Below, piece after piece: positions 8,854-16,910 of a stretch of 64,000 nucleotides of DNA; position 1 is the stretch's first letter, and the number at the start of each line of letters is the position of its first letter. Position numbers and translations under genes: made by a program. The stretch lies in assembly GCF_001693755.1 (NCBI RefSeq), contig NZ_LYST01000051.1:43076-107075 (forward strand). The letters are read 5' to 3'. The DNA is from Gilliamella sp. wkB171 (GTDB lineage Bacteria; Pseudomonadota; Gammaproteobacteria; Enterobacterales; Orbaceae). Below the pieces are notes generated by a model. That model saw nothing but the letters and a program-made list of their open reading frames with translations, had not been told where the DNA came from and searched no databases.

Positions 8854-9580
8854 CTTGATTTACCTCTTTAAATTCTGCTTCAACTGGGCATGATGCTTTG
8901 ATTCGTTCTTTTTCATCATTACCAATGATTTTTCTATCTTCTTGGCTAAGTGACATCCAATAAGCGCCAAAAGCTTCTAATCCTTTTTTAGCTTCATCTT
9001 CGCATAGCTTAATTAGCTCAGGACGTCTATCACCTGATTGTTTACCAGTATTTACTTCAGTAGCTGAACCTTCAATAATTCGTTCGGCTTCATCTTGATC
9101 GTAAATTCCTGCAAAACCAAAAACAAGCCTTGCACATTGAATCATTGCTTTATGCCTTAGCATACGCTTTGGATGAGGTTTCCATGGTTGAGCGCTATCT
9201 CTTTTACATTCGTTCATCCATTCGGTCACTGAGATAGGGTGGCTTCTATCTTTTCGATAAATCTTGCATGTGCATTTTTCATCATCTTGGTAAAAGTCCA
9301 TACCATCAAATTGTGGATTTTGATTAATAATTCTTGCCCATCCATCAACGCCAACAATTGGCACTATACCGTTACCTGAATCAGGGAATGCATAAATTTC
9401 TTTAGTCCACGGATTTAATGAATACTGATTGGCTACAATTAAAAGGGCGGTTAATTGATCATCATTAGCATTACTTTTAAATGCAGTATTTTTTAGTACA
9501 TCAAGAAGCCCTTCGGGGCTTCCTAGCTCTAACTTTTTGGATAATGTTAAAGTCAATTCCGTTAGTTTGTTTCCGCTCAT
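8834..9580 (-). CDS. bet: Phage recombination protein Bet (Red beta single-strand annealing)
   Basis: Single-strand annealing protein partnering the adjacent exonuclease. The segments NPWTKEIYAFPDSG, GVDGWARIINQNPQFDG and PKRMLRHKAMIQCARLVFG are diagnostic of the Bet family (lambda Red beta, about 260 residues; here 248). The start at 9580 has GGAG 8 nt upstream; extending to 9676 adds residues without family likeness or a ribosome site. The frame is intact. Its ATG follows the previous tiny gene's stop by one base. Confidence 0.92.
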   Translation of the reverse strand: MSGNKLTELTLTLSKKLELGSPEGLLDVLKNTAFKSNANDDQLTALLIVANQYSLNPWTKEIYAFPDSGNGIVPIVGVDGWARIINQNPQFDGMDFYQDDEKCTCKIYRKDRSHPISVTEWMNECKRDSAQPWKPHPKRMLRHKAMIQCARLVFGFAGIYDQDEAERIIEGSATEVNTGKQSGDRRPELIKLCEDEAKKGLEAFGAYWMSLSQEDRKIIGNDEKERIKASCPVEAEFKEVNQDGNPFK

Positions 9581-9581
9581 T

Positions 9582-9722
9582 CTAAAATCTCCATTCATTG
9601 AATTTTTCTTTATATTCGGTTTTTGCTTGTGAGTAGCAGATATCAACGATAAATTGGTTATATATATCAGCATCAATACTTTTCTTTCCAGTTTGATTTT
9701 GAGCAGTTCGATGATTTACCAG
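9582..9722 (-). CDS. Small phage protein upstream of bet, no ATG start
   Basis: A 46-residue frame with convincing coding character (VNHRTAQNQTGKKSIDAD... ending KFNEWRF) fills the gap between bet and the next small gene exactly, overlapping the latter's stop and ending one base before the bet ATG. Its frame opens after a TGA with CTG (9722-9720) as the only start-like codon. Either CTG starts translation or the ATG was lost. No family is recognised. Confidence 0.4.
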   Translation of the reverse strand: MVNHRTAQNQTGKKSIDADIYNQFIVDICYSQAKTEYKEKFNEWRF

Positions 9723-9865
9723 TCATTTTCATTATTAAAATTTCCCATTAGCTCATCAGCACGTTTATCTATCCACTCCTCTTGAGCATCTTGCATTTCA
9801 GTATCTTTTATCATTTTGCGGTATGCGCTTTCGTAACTATTCTCAACCAATTTATTTAACTGCAT
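9716..9865 (-). CDS. Hypothetical helical phage protein
   Basis: 49 residues, MQLNKLVENSYESAYRKM... ending NNENDW, highly charged and predicted helical. The start at 9865 is fixed by GAGGTGA 5 nt upstream. The frame stays open upstream to an ATG at 9946, so a 76-residue version reading through the terminator hairpin at 9882-9898 is possible (SERRVHRYILFALLARAF lies in that extension). It is the first gene of the run toward bet and exo. Confidence 0.5.
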   Translation of the reverse strand: MQLNKLVENSYESAYRKMIKDTEMQDAQEEWIDKRADELMGNFNNENDW

Positions 9866-9881
9866 AATCACCTCGAAAAAA

Positions 9882-9898
9882 GCCCTCGCTAGGAGGGC
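9882..9898 (-). terminator. Terminator or attenuator at the head of the recombination operon
   Basis: GCCCTC-CTAGC-GAGGGC followed on the minus strand by TTTTTT. It lies 17 nt before the 49-residue gene and inside an open frame that begins at 9946, an arrangement that fits attenuation or an antitermination target. The function is inferred from position only. Confidence 0.6.
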
Positions 9899-9992
9899 AA
9901 ATAGGATGTAGCGATGTACTCGTCTTTCCGAGTTGTCAGTATTCATAAAATCACTCGTAAATAAGTTTGTGAATAATGTATTTGGTTGTATA

Positions 9993-10010
9993 GTGTTAGT
10001 TTATTTACAC
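9993..10010. promoter_or_regulatory. Candidate operator palindrome between divergent genes
   Basis: GTGTTA-N6-TTACAC, a near-perfect dyad between the leftward recombination operon and the rightward membrane-protein gene, 13 nt before the latter's ATG. It could bind a phage repressor, but no intact repressor is seen nearby. Confidence 0.3.
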
Positions 10011-10023
10011 AAGAGAAATTTAT

Positions 10024-10365
10024 ATGAATATATTTAAGAGATTAGCTAAGGGAGAATTAAGCTTAGCTATAACTTTTTGGGGATTTCTTATTCTAGGTTG
10101 CGTATTACCATCAACGATTATTTCAGAAGTAATTAGCCAATATGGGATACAGTCATTAAGAGCAACAATAATTACTTTAGCCTCTGTTATTGTGATTAAA
10201 TTTATAATTTCAGTTATGGTTACATCAGGTATTTTTTTCATTTTACGAAATAAAAAAATTACTTTTTGGGCTGTTATAGCATTTATTATTTCAATTTTAA
10301 ATTTTATTGATTCAATTTTTGGGCTTTTGACAATTATTTATATAGTTAGTTATATATTTCTGTAA
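10024..10365 (+). CDS. Hypothetical membrane protein, likely prophage cargo
   Basis: 113 residues with three probable transmembrane helices (near residues 14-36, 46-70 and 80-112) and short polar ends (MNIFKRLAKGEL). There is an AAGAGAAA-type ribosome site upstream. Like the DUF4145 gene it faces against the rest of the left arm, typical of a lysogen-expressed gene such as a superinfection-exclusion protein, though no family signature supports that role. Most of the chain is Ile/Val/Phe-rich. Confidence 0.55.
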   Translation: MNIFKRLAKGELSLAITFWGFLILGCVLPSTIISEVISQYGIQSLRATIITLASVIVIKFIISVMVTSGIFFILRNKKITFWAVIAFIISILNFIDSIFGLLTIIYIVSYIFL

Positions 10366-10425
10366 CTCTAAAAAGCTAATACTTTATCAAACTATATAAC
10401 TCTCATTGAAAGGTATTTAGTTTGA

Positions 10426-10605
10426 TTGTTTACCGCCACAGTCTGGACGCGTTTTACTTATAAAAAATTAAGTGAGGCAGAATGTGAAAAAATGGTAGAT
10501 GGTCAACTTATTGAATTTAAGAGAAAGCCTCAATTAAGAAGCTTTTTTGTTTTCAAGATAAAACTTAACAGAATCAATAATAAGTTGAGACTGTGGAATA
10601 TTTAA
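10426..10605 (+). CDS. Doubtful small frame, TTG start
   Basis: A 59-codon frame whose middle (YKKLSEAECEKMVDGQLIE) looks protein-like. The start would be TTG after a TGA, and its last 70 nt run antisense to the ribbon-helix-helix gene. It may be the end of a decayed gene. Kept only because the amino-acid pattern is better than random. Confidence 0.22.
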   Translation: MFTATVWTRFTYKKLSEAECEKMVDGQLIEFKRKPQLRSFFVFKIKLNRINNKLRLWNI

Positions 10606-10722
10606 GTCTGTACTCACTTGTTCAATTAATGCTATATCGTCAACATGAAGTTTGAAGCCTTTAACGTTAACTCCTCGCTTCATATCGCTTTTTGCTTGAA
10701 TTTCCGTTATTGATTTAGCCAT
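10534..10722 (-). CDS. Ribbon-helix-helix-like small DNA-binding protein
   Basis: 62 residues starting MAKSITEIQAKSDMKRG. The middle KGFKLHVDDIALIEQ (beta strand then helix) and LNIPQSQLIIDSVKFYLE (second helix) fit a MetJ/Arc-type fold, such as an antitoxin or phage regulator. AAGG lies 6 nt before ATG 10722. No toxin partner is adjacent, and the opposite-strand frame beside it is doubtful. The fold call is inferred from the strand-helix-helix pattern. Confidence 0.5.
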   Translation of the reverse strand: MAKSITEIQAKSDMKRGVNVKGFKLHVDDIALIEQVSTDLNIPQSQLIIDSVKFYLENKKAS

Positions 10723-10725
10723 CAA

Positions 10726-11134
10726 TTACCTTGATTAATTAATTACCAATTGTTATATTTAAGGTCATTGGCGGGGCTTTCCCTCTACATTGACACTACT
10801 TAAAAAGCCGGAAAACTTAAAAGTAGTAGAAGAAACATGATTAAATATTTCATTTTCTTCTCCTTAAGCCCTTATAGAAAGCTGAGGGGTTGCTTTATCA
10901 AGTCGTTACTTGATGTTTGTTGTTGTAGGTTAACCTATATTAAAGGTCAACAATAATTATCTAAAAATATTAAATTTTTATTTAATTTATTACTGAAGTT
11001 TTCGCATAATGAAAAAAGTAATCCTTTTTCTTTTAACTTTTTACTTTATTATTGAGGAGTGATATATTATATCGATGTGTTGAGTGGATGATAAACATTA
11101 TATGTTTAATAGGTATTTTTTATAGCTCTTTTCT
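10726..11134. other. Gene-poor stretch at the right end of the prophage relic
   Basis: No convincing gene. A 39-codon frame on the plus strand (10837-10956, MIKYFIFFSLSPYRKL...) and a small hairpin at 10898-10914 (ATCAAGT / ACTTGAT) are the only visible features. The rest is low-complexity AT-rich DNA. Confidence 0.4.
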
Positions 11135-11154
11135 GATCCCCTCATACCACAGCA
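11135..11154 (+). other. Candidate degenerate attR of the tRNA-Lys prophage
   Basis: GATCCCCTCA repeats exactly the T-arm end of tRNA-Lys (4952-4961). The next ten bases match the tRNA 3' end at six positions and end in GCA where the tRNA has CCA. It lies where the last phage-like gene stops and before the SMR gene, giving a relic of about 6.2 kb. Confidence 0.45.
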
Positions 11155-11267
11155 TTTATTCTATTTTTTCCTGAATTGTGTGATTATTGAGTTTTTATTG
11201 ATCATTTTTACACTAAGATTTTTGGTGAGTCTTCATTTTTTATTTCAACCAACTTATGAGTCATAAT

Positions 11268-11600
11268 ATGAATTCATATCTATTACTTTTTATTGCGATT
11301 ATTTGTGAAGTGATTGCAACTTCTTCGTTAAAACTTTCTAACGGCTTTACGCATTTATTGTATTCAATAATTACCATTATTGGTTATAGTGCTTCGTTTT
11401 ATGTTCTTTCATTGGCCTTAAAAACCATTCCGGTTGGTATTGCTTATGCGATTTGGTCGGGAATTGGAATTGTATTTATTAGTCTAATTGCTTGGATATT
11501 TATGAAACAAACATTAGATCTTGCCGCTTTAATTGGTATGGGATTTATTATGTTTGGTGTGGTCATTATTAATCTTTTTTCAAAAGTTGCTGCACATTGA
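11268..11600 (+). CDS. Small multidrug resistance (SMR/EmrE-type) efflux protein
   Basis: A four-helix inner-membrane proton antiporter for cationic drugs or guanidinium-like compounds. From ATG 11268 it has 110 residues, the family length, and the membrane-embedded Glu falls exactly at position 14 (IICEVIATSSLK). The conserved SGIGIVFISLIAW and a GMGFIMFGVVIIN helix follow. An ATG four codons earlier is possible but misplaces Glu14. It is monocistronic, just outside the proposed prophage end. Substrate type (drug versus guanidinium) cannot be settled by eye. Confidence 0.88.
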   Translation: MNSYLLLFIAIICEVIATSSLKLSNGFTHLLYSIITIIGYSASFYVLSLALKTIPVGIAYAIWSGIGIVFISLIAWIFMKQTLDLAALIGMGFIMFGVVIINLFSKVAAH

Positions 11601-11989
11601 TGGTAAAAAGTTGCTGGTTACCACTGAGTCACCGGCAAAATTTATCGATTATCTAAGGATAAAACGATGTAATTAGATTCGATGACAAGTTTTATTCTGG
11701 TTTAATGAGATCTTTGATAAAAATCACGAAATATTCTATTTTGTTACCTTTTATAAAATCACTGATTTTCCATTCTGAAAATAGTTATTTCAATGATATT
11801 TATACTTAATATCTTGTACAAATTGTCTTGCATCATAAAGATTAACGTATCTAAATGGCTATTTAGTTGCAAGTTGTCATGATTCATAGGGTTAAGTGCT
11901 TTTTTAAATAAAATATCTTTGCCCATTATTTTTCTTTTAAAAAACGTTTTCGGGTTAAGCTAGCGAAGGCATAGTGATTTAACCTAATT
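11601..11989. other. Intergenic stretch with a possible gene relic
   Basis: No intact gene. On the minus strand around 11808-11862 a short frame reads RYVNLYDARQFVQDIKYKYH and stops, which looks like the C-terminus of a lost protein. Otherwise featureless AT-rich DNA. Confidence 0.35.
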
Positions 11990-13132
11990 TCATTTTTTAG
12001 GCTGCATATTTTGGGCAATAAATTTCTTTAATCGTTTGATTTCGTTAATTAACTTAGGTATATCTTGCCTTGCATTGGCGATAAAGTCTTGATCGTTATT
12101 TGTAGCACCAATTAGTTCAATATCCTCACCACGCTGGTGTTTACTCCCCGTCATAATAAAATTGCTACCACTACTATGATCACGATCTTCGACGTACGAT
12201 TGCCATGGACCAGGTGTCGCACTATCACATCGGTTTTGAATTAGGTTTAATTCATTGTCGGATAGGGGAATAGATTGCTTGATTATCTGTTTGGTAAATT
12301 CATTATAAATTTGAACAATTTCAGTTTTATTACTCGTTTTACAGCAATTGATTAACCGATTGGTTAAATCTGGATAATCTAGAATAGCCAATAGCGGTAC
12401 CATTTTGCGGTAGATAATTTGATCATGATCATCAATATAATCATTTAATAGATTGATTATTCGCTGATTAATATAGGGATTGCTTTTCAGCTTTATTAAA
12501 ATGTCTTGTGCAAAAATACAGTTATCATTCTTATTATCTAAGGCGATAGCAATAATGCTTGGTAGTAAATGGCTTAGCTGCTCATCCTTTAATTTATCCT
12601 CACCGATTAATCTTAATGCGACAACTTGTTGCGATGATAAATTCAGGGCGATTTGAAGCTGCACTAAAAAATCTGGACATTGCCGAAAATTGTTCTTAGC
12701 GGTTAACAGATCTTGTTCTGCCTGATTTAACGCAAGCCACTCTTTAGCATTAATAAGATATGTTTGTTGTAATTCTCTTATTTTTTGGGTTAAAGCAAAG
12801 CAATTATCTAATGGATGATTCGTTGCCGCCCAATACTCAATGAGCTGACAATGTTGTTGATAATGGCTATAGAGTACCTTCAATAATTGATGAAATATAG
12901 GATTGCTTTGGTTAGGATTTTCAGATAATAAATCATTGCATATGTTAAGACACAAATTCATGAGTATCTGTTTTTGTGTTGTTGAGTAATTATTATTAAG
13001 ATAAGCGTATAAATATTTAGCTAACCACTCAGATGTTCGATATTTAATTGGGACTTCATACTTCCAGTCTTGACTAAAGACATCAATAAAGGGTAAATCT
13101 AAGTCTTGGCATAATTTAGAGAATTCACTCAT
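11990..13132 (-). CDS. Unrecognised protein with a TPGPW...DQDFIANARQDIP C-terminal domain
   Basis: 380 residues with no signal peptide or membrane helix. Residues 1-300 are helical repeats rich in Leu/Ile/Gln. The last 75 residues carry a compact, well-patterned domain: CDSATPGPWQSYVEDRDH, GSNFIMTG, EDIELIGATNNDQDFIANA, RQDIPKLINEI. I recall this motif set from standalone proteins and from genes beside polymorphic toxins, but not a proven function. Together with the next gene it makes an isolated pair in gene-poor DNA, which suggests an orphan immunity role. That is inference only. Confidence 0.6.
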   Translation of the reverse strand: MSEFSKLCQDLDLPFIDVFSQDWKYEVPIKYRTSEWLAKYLYAYLNNNYSTTQKQILMNLCLNICNDLLSENPNQSNPIFHQLLKVLYSHYQQHCQLIEYWAATNHPLDNCFALTQKIRELQQTYLINAKEWLALNQAEQDLLTAKNNFRQCPDFLVQLQIALNLSSQQVVALRLIGEDKLKDEQLSHLLPSIIAIALDNKNDNCIFAQDILIKLKSNPYINQRIINLLNDYIDDHDQIIYRKMVPLLAILDYPDLTNRLINCCKTSNKTEIVQIYNEFTKQIIKQSIPLSDNELNLIQNRCDSATPGPWQSYVEDRDHSSGSNFIMTGSKHQRGEDIELIGATNNDQDFIANARQDIPKLINEIKRLKKFIAQNMQPKK

Positions 13133-13263
13133 TTTTTATTCTTTTATAGAATGATTGTTATTTCATTATAATCAATTGTTTTACAATTGAAATACCATAT
13201 ATCCTGTTCATTTTATTGATAGATAATTGAGCACCTTTAGCTCAAATAAAGCTAATTTGTAAT

Positions 13264-13698
13264 TTATTTTATTAATTTAAGATTGACCGGATTTGCCAAT
13301 TCGATAATCAGTTGAAAATTGGCGCTTGATTCAACCATAATTGATTGGTTGGTTAATGGTAATACTTTGATAAAAGGATTCGATTTTTCAAAATATATCA
13401 CCCAAATTAAATCCTGATTAGCCGATAGATAGGCAATAAAGCCTTCTGAACCATAACTTCCTTCCCCTATAATGCATTGATCACCATTAGCGAGGATGAT
13501 TTTATCGAAGATATCAATATCGGTTAAATTATCGGCATCGTTATTTAAAATAACATCAAGGTCAAATTGTTCAGCTACATGAATTGATAATTGCGGAAAA
13601 AATACCGCATCGAGCGCAATAGATTGACCACTGGCAAAATAAATACCGTCTTTAATTGGCAATTGTTGCTTGTGCCATAATTCCACTATTTTAGTCAT
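13264..13698 (-). CDS. Unrecognised 144-residue protein, immunity-like
   Basis: Cytosolic, acidic and beta-rich, beginning MTKIVELWHKQQLPIKDGIYF, with a Gly-rich turn (GEGSYGSEGFIAYL) near residues 77-90. GGATGA lies 5 nt before the ATG and overlaps the stop of an upstream relic frame, so it was once co-translated with another gene. The 380-residue gene follows 131 nt downstream on the same strand. Size, acidity and position downstream of a vanished gene are what one sees for an immunity protein that outlived its toxin. No family is recognised. Confidence 0.5.
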   Translation of the reverse strand: MTKIVELWHKQQLPIKDGIYFASGQSIALDAVFFPQLSIHVAEQFDLDVILNNDADNLTDIDIFDKIILANGDQCIIGEGSYGSEGFIAYLSANQDLIWVIYFEKSNPFIKVLPLTNQSIMVESSANFQLIIELANPVNLKLIK

Positions 13699-13702
13699 AA
13701 AA

Positions 13703-13825
13703 TCATCCTAGTTCAAAGACAAAATTGATAAGCTCTCGTCCATTTGTAGCGAATATTAAGCAAGCCTGTTTTTACTTGGCAAATATTATTGACCTTGATT
13801 CTCAAATGTTAAATAACCGTAACAT
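13703..13825 (-). pseudogene. C-terminal relic of a lost gene upstream of the 144-residue gene
   Basis: On the minus strand the frame reads SIIFAK, TAA (13774-13772), KQACLIFATNGRELINF, VFELG, TGA (13703-13705), ending 4 nt before the next ATG. The protein-like pattern and coupled spacing suggest the tail of a real gene now broken by a stop. The upstream extent is uncertain. Confidence 0.35.
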
Positions 13826-13933
13826 ACAAAGCGCTATCAAATATCTTCATTATCTATAATCGTAAAAGAGTGATGATATAAAGTGTTGGCAGATTATTGC
13901 AAATACTGATGACGATAGCTTTTAAGTGAAAGC

Positions 13934-14071
13934 TTAATCAAGTACTTGAGTATCAATGTGATAAATACTTAAGCGAGTTAAAAGTTGATTATCGCTATCC
14001 AGATAACCAATAGATAAAATATCGGTAATCTTTCGCACTAAACACGTTATTAAATCTATTGCTAACAGCAT
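13934..14071 (-). CDS. Small frame, possible gene fragment
   Basis: 45 residues, MLLAIDLITCLVRKITDILS... ending TRLSIYHIDTQVLD, with coding-like composition but no ribosome site. The frame extends a few codons upstream of the ATG (SKLDL) to a TAA, so it may be a fragment of a larger lost gene. The rest of 13830-14340 shows no gene. Confidence 0.3.
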   Translation of the reverse strand: MLLAIDLITCLVRKITDILSIGYLDSDNQLLTRLSIYHIDTQVLD

Positions 14072-14371
14072 TAAGTCCAGTTTTGATTAATTGTCTGCAT
14101 TAGATAAATTAAGCTAGAATTTTAATCATCATAATGAGTTATTTTTGGAATTGATAATTTCACTCACTTTCCTAATTTAATCGCCCGAAAGTATATCATG
14201 TTGTTAAAAACATAAAAGTGAGTAAAAAAGTTATTTATAATACCCCTACAAAAATAGGTGACTTAAGTATATACTCATAAAAATTTAAGTCGTTATTCTA
14301 TCCGATGCCATTATCGCACATAATGAAAGTATCAGGTATTGTGCCAATTTCTCAGTTAAGGATCATTGAGT

Positions 14372-14842
14372 ATGATTTTAGGTAATATTAATCATTTAGG
14401 GTTAGTCCCTTATTTGCCCGGCAAAATAAAACAATCCATTGAATATGTAAAAGACAATGTTAATAGCAATACGCCTGTTGGTCGTTATGATATTGATGGT
14501 GATAATATGTTTTTTATGGTGTCTGATAATTCATCAAGATATATTCATGAAGCAAAGCCTGAATACCATAAAAAATATATTGATGTGCAAATTGTTTTAG
14601 CTGGTCAAGAAGGGATGGCTATTTCTACTTTACCTCCTTATACTCAAGTTTTAGATGATAAAATAGCGGAAAATGATATTGCTTTTATCGAGACTCCAAA
14701 AGAAGAAACGATGTTAGTATTACAACCGAACGATTTTATTGTTTTTTTACCTAATGAAGTGCATAAACCGCTTTGTGCAGTCGATAATAAGATTGCAGCG
14801 GTTCGAAAAGTTGTGGTAAAAATCGCATTGGATTATTTATAA
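14372..14842 (+). CDS. YhcH/YjgK/YiaL-family protein
   Basis: 156 residues of a cupin-like family (EbgC/YhcH) found in sugar-acid and sialic-acid operons and thought to act on sugar anomers or derivatives. Family signatures are visible: GRYDIDGDNMFFMV near residue 38, EYHKKYIDVQIVLAG near residue 70 with metal-ligand His, and PNDFIVFLPNEVHKP near residue 124. AAGGA lies 9 nt before the ATG at 14372; a TTG two codons earlier is too close to it. It is followed 27 nt later by kdgK, so it probably serves the 2-keto-3-deoxygluconate route. Confidence 0.82.
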   Translation: MILGNINHLGLVPYLPGKIKQSIEYVKDNVNSNTPVGRYDIDGDNMFFMVSDNSSRYIHEAKPEYHKKYIDVQIVLAGQEGMAISTLPPYTQVLDDKIAENDIAFIETPKEETMLVLQPNDFIVFLPNEVHKPLCAVDNKIAAVRKVVVKIALDYL

Positions 14843-14869
14843 ATAGAAGTAAGGATTTTAGGTAACACT

Positions 14870-15808
14870 ATGGCAACAAAAATCGCTGTTATTGGCGAAT
14901 GTATGATTGAACTTTCGATAAAACAAGATTCAACAACCCGCAGCTTTGGAGGCGATACACTTAATACGTCGATTTATTTATCTCGTTTATTAAAAAATAA
15001 AGATTTTTCGATTCACTATGTGACTGGATTAGGAACTGATCCTTTTAGTCAAGAGATGCTTGATAGCTGGCAAAAAGAGCAGATCCAAACCGATCTTGTG
15101 CAAAAAATGTCTGACAAAATGCCTGGGCTTTATTCGATTGTGACCGATGAACATGGCGAACGCTCATTTTATTATTGGCGTAATGATGCAGCGGCTAAGT
15201 TTTGGTTAAAAACGGCTGAAACAGCAAGAATTGCTGAGCAAATTGCTAAATACGATTATGTCTATCTAAGTGGCATCAGTATTGCCATATTAGATGCTGA
15301 AAGTATTCTGAAATTATTGGATCTATTAAAACGCGTTAAAGCCAATGGTGGTAAAGTGATTTTTGATAATAACTTCCGTCCACGCTTATGGAGTAGTCTT
15401 GATTTAGCGCGTAGCGTATATGCCGATATTCTATCTTACACTGATATTGCATTTTTAACACTAGATGACGAAGATCTATTATGGGGCAAACTACCTTATG
15501 AACAAGTCATTGACCGCACTAAAAACTTTGGTGTGACAGAAATTGTGATTAAACGTGCTAGCGAAAGTTGTATTATTGAATCAGCCGAAGGACGTTTTGA
15601 TGTGCCTGCCAATAAAATAGCTAAAGAAAAAGTGATTGATACGACAGCTGCAGGTGACTCATTTAGTGCAGGTTACCTTGGTGCACGTTTAAGTGGGCAA
15701 AATCCTGCGCAATCAGCATTGCAAGGGCATCTAGTTGCAGGTACTGTTATTCAGTATCGCGGGGCTATTATTCCTTTGGATGTTACACCAACATTAATCG
15801 AAGATTAA
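14870..15808 (+). CDS. kdgK: 2-dehydro-3-deoxygluconokinase KdgK
   Basis: PfkB/ribokinase-family kinase phosphorylating 2-keto-3-deoxygluconate to KDPG, feeding the Entner-Doudoroff aldolase. The 312 residues begin KIAVIGECMIELS and FGGDTLNTSIYLSRLL (sugar-binding Gly-Gly-Asp), as in enterobacterial KdgK. The C-terminal signature DTTAAGDSFSAGYLG contains the catalytic Asp near residue 262. It is the second gene of a two-gene unit and ends at a strong terminator. A hexuronate-linked role is implied, though no eda, uxu or kdgT gene is in the window. Confidence 0.93.
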   Translation: MATKIAVIGECMIELSIKQDSTTRSFGGDTLNTSIYLSRLLKNKDFSIHYVTGLGTDPFSQEMLDSWQKEQIQTDLVQKMSDKMPGLYSIVTDEHGERSFYYWRNDAAAKFWLKTAETARIAEQIAKYDYVYLSGISIAILDAESILKLLDLLKRVKANGGKVIFDNNFRPRLWSSLDLARSVYADILSYTDIAFLTLDDEDLLWGKLPYEQVIDRTKNFGVTEIVIKRASESCIIESAEGRFDVPANKIAKEKVIDTTAAGDSFSAGYLGARLSGQNPAQSALQGHLVAGTVIQYRGAIIPLDVTPTLIED

Positions 15809-15813
15809 ACAAC

Positions 15814-15839
15814 AAAACGGTCAATAATGACCGTTTTTT
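15814..15839 (+). terminator. Rho-independent terminator after kdgK
   Basis: A 10-bp stem (AAAACGGTCA / TGACCGTTTT) with a short ATAA loop and a T run, directly after the kdgK stop. Confidence 0.87.
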
Positions 15840-15923
15840 ATATCACATTTATATCACAATAATGTATGCCAACATATTAGCTTTAAAATATTTAATGCTG
15901 ATTTTTAGGGTTAAATAAACAGA

Positions 15924-16661
15924 TTAAGGCAATATTGCAAAAGAACGTACCGGAAAACCTGAGGCATTATTGGGTTTGGCTACAATATTAAAAATAACCG
16001 CTCCTTTGGTTGGCAACTGATCTAAATTGGTCATTAACTCAACTTGATAAGTATCTTGCTCTAAAACATAGTATTCACCTTTTAACGCATTATTTTCTCG
16101 AAATGCTTTTGCAGAGTCAGTATCAAACGTTTCATGACCAATAGCTTTAATTTTTCGCTCTTCAAATAAAAATTTTAATGCATCAAGTCCCCAGCCTGGA
16201 ATTTGATTGTTTCCTTCTTTATCTTTATTTTCCATTGCCGATTGTGAAGGCCATTTCTTACTCCAGTCTGTTCGCAGTGCAACAAAACTACCGGTTTCAA
16301 TTTGTCCATGTTGCTTTTCAAAAGCTAAAACATCATCTTTAGAAAAAGAAAAGTTGGGATCTTGTTCTGCGCGTTTAGATTGATCGATTACGATTAATGG
16401 TAATACTAATTCTTGTAATTCAAGTTCGTGTAAATACCGAGTATTAGGAACAAAATGAATTGGTGCATCTAAATGGGTACCATATTGACCAGCAAAACTA
16501 AAATTCTGTGCTAAAAAGCCGTCACTATGATCGAACAGCGTTTTTATTTCAGCAGGTTTAAACATAAAAAAATGGGGAGAATTGTGATCGAATGCATGAG
16601 TTAAATCTACCCATTTTTTCGATTTTAATAAGTTTAATGCTTGCAAGACTTCGTTATTCAA
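15924..16661 (-). CDS. Cyclase-family metal hydrolase (kynurenine formamidase-like fold)
   Basis: 245 residues of the cyclase family (Pfam Cyclase), metal-dependent amidohydrolases that include bacterial kynurenine formamidase. The metal motif appears as GTHLDAPIHF near residues 62-71, with a further His in IKAIGHETFDTDS near residue 175. No secretion signal. It stands alone, divergent from uvrA. Other tryptophan-catabolic genes are absent nearby, so the substrate is open. Confidence 0.78.
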   Translation of the reverse strand: MNNEVLQALNLLKSKKWVDLTHAFDHNSPHFFMFKPAEIKTLFDHSDGFLAQNFSFAGQYGTHLDAPIHFVPNTRYLHELELQELVLPLIVIDQSKRAEQDPNFSFSKDDVLAFEKQHGQIETGSFVALRTDWSKKWPSQSAMENKDKEGNNQIPGWGLDALKFLFEERKIKAIGHETFDTDSAKAFRENNALKGEYYVLEQDTYQVELMTNLDQLPTKGAVIFNIVAKPNNASGFPVRSFAILP

Positions 16662-16910
16662 AATAGCTCCTTATTTTTAAAAAACGTGTGATTGGTTTAT
16701 TGTAAGATGATTAAATTCTCTAAACTAATAATTTTCAGTTATAAAAATATAATTTTTAGTTCTAATTTATTTTTAAAAAAGTTTAAATACGCACAGTAAG
16801 AGGCAAAAAATGCTTTATTCGTGCTAATTGATTAAGAATTTTGGTTAATATGATTGAAATTTTGCTAACCGACACTATTGAGCTATATAGTAGTATATTT
16901 AATCAAATGT

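Noticed and set aside
14300..14340. AATGAAAGTATCAGGTATT as a KdgR operator before the YhcH-family gene and kdgK
   Set aside because: Only the left half matches the KdgR consensus; the right half is poor.
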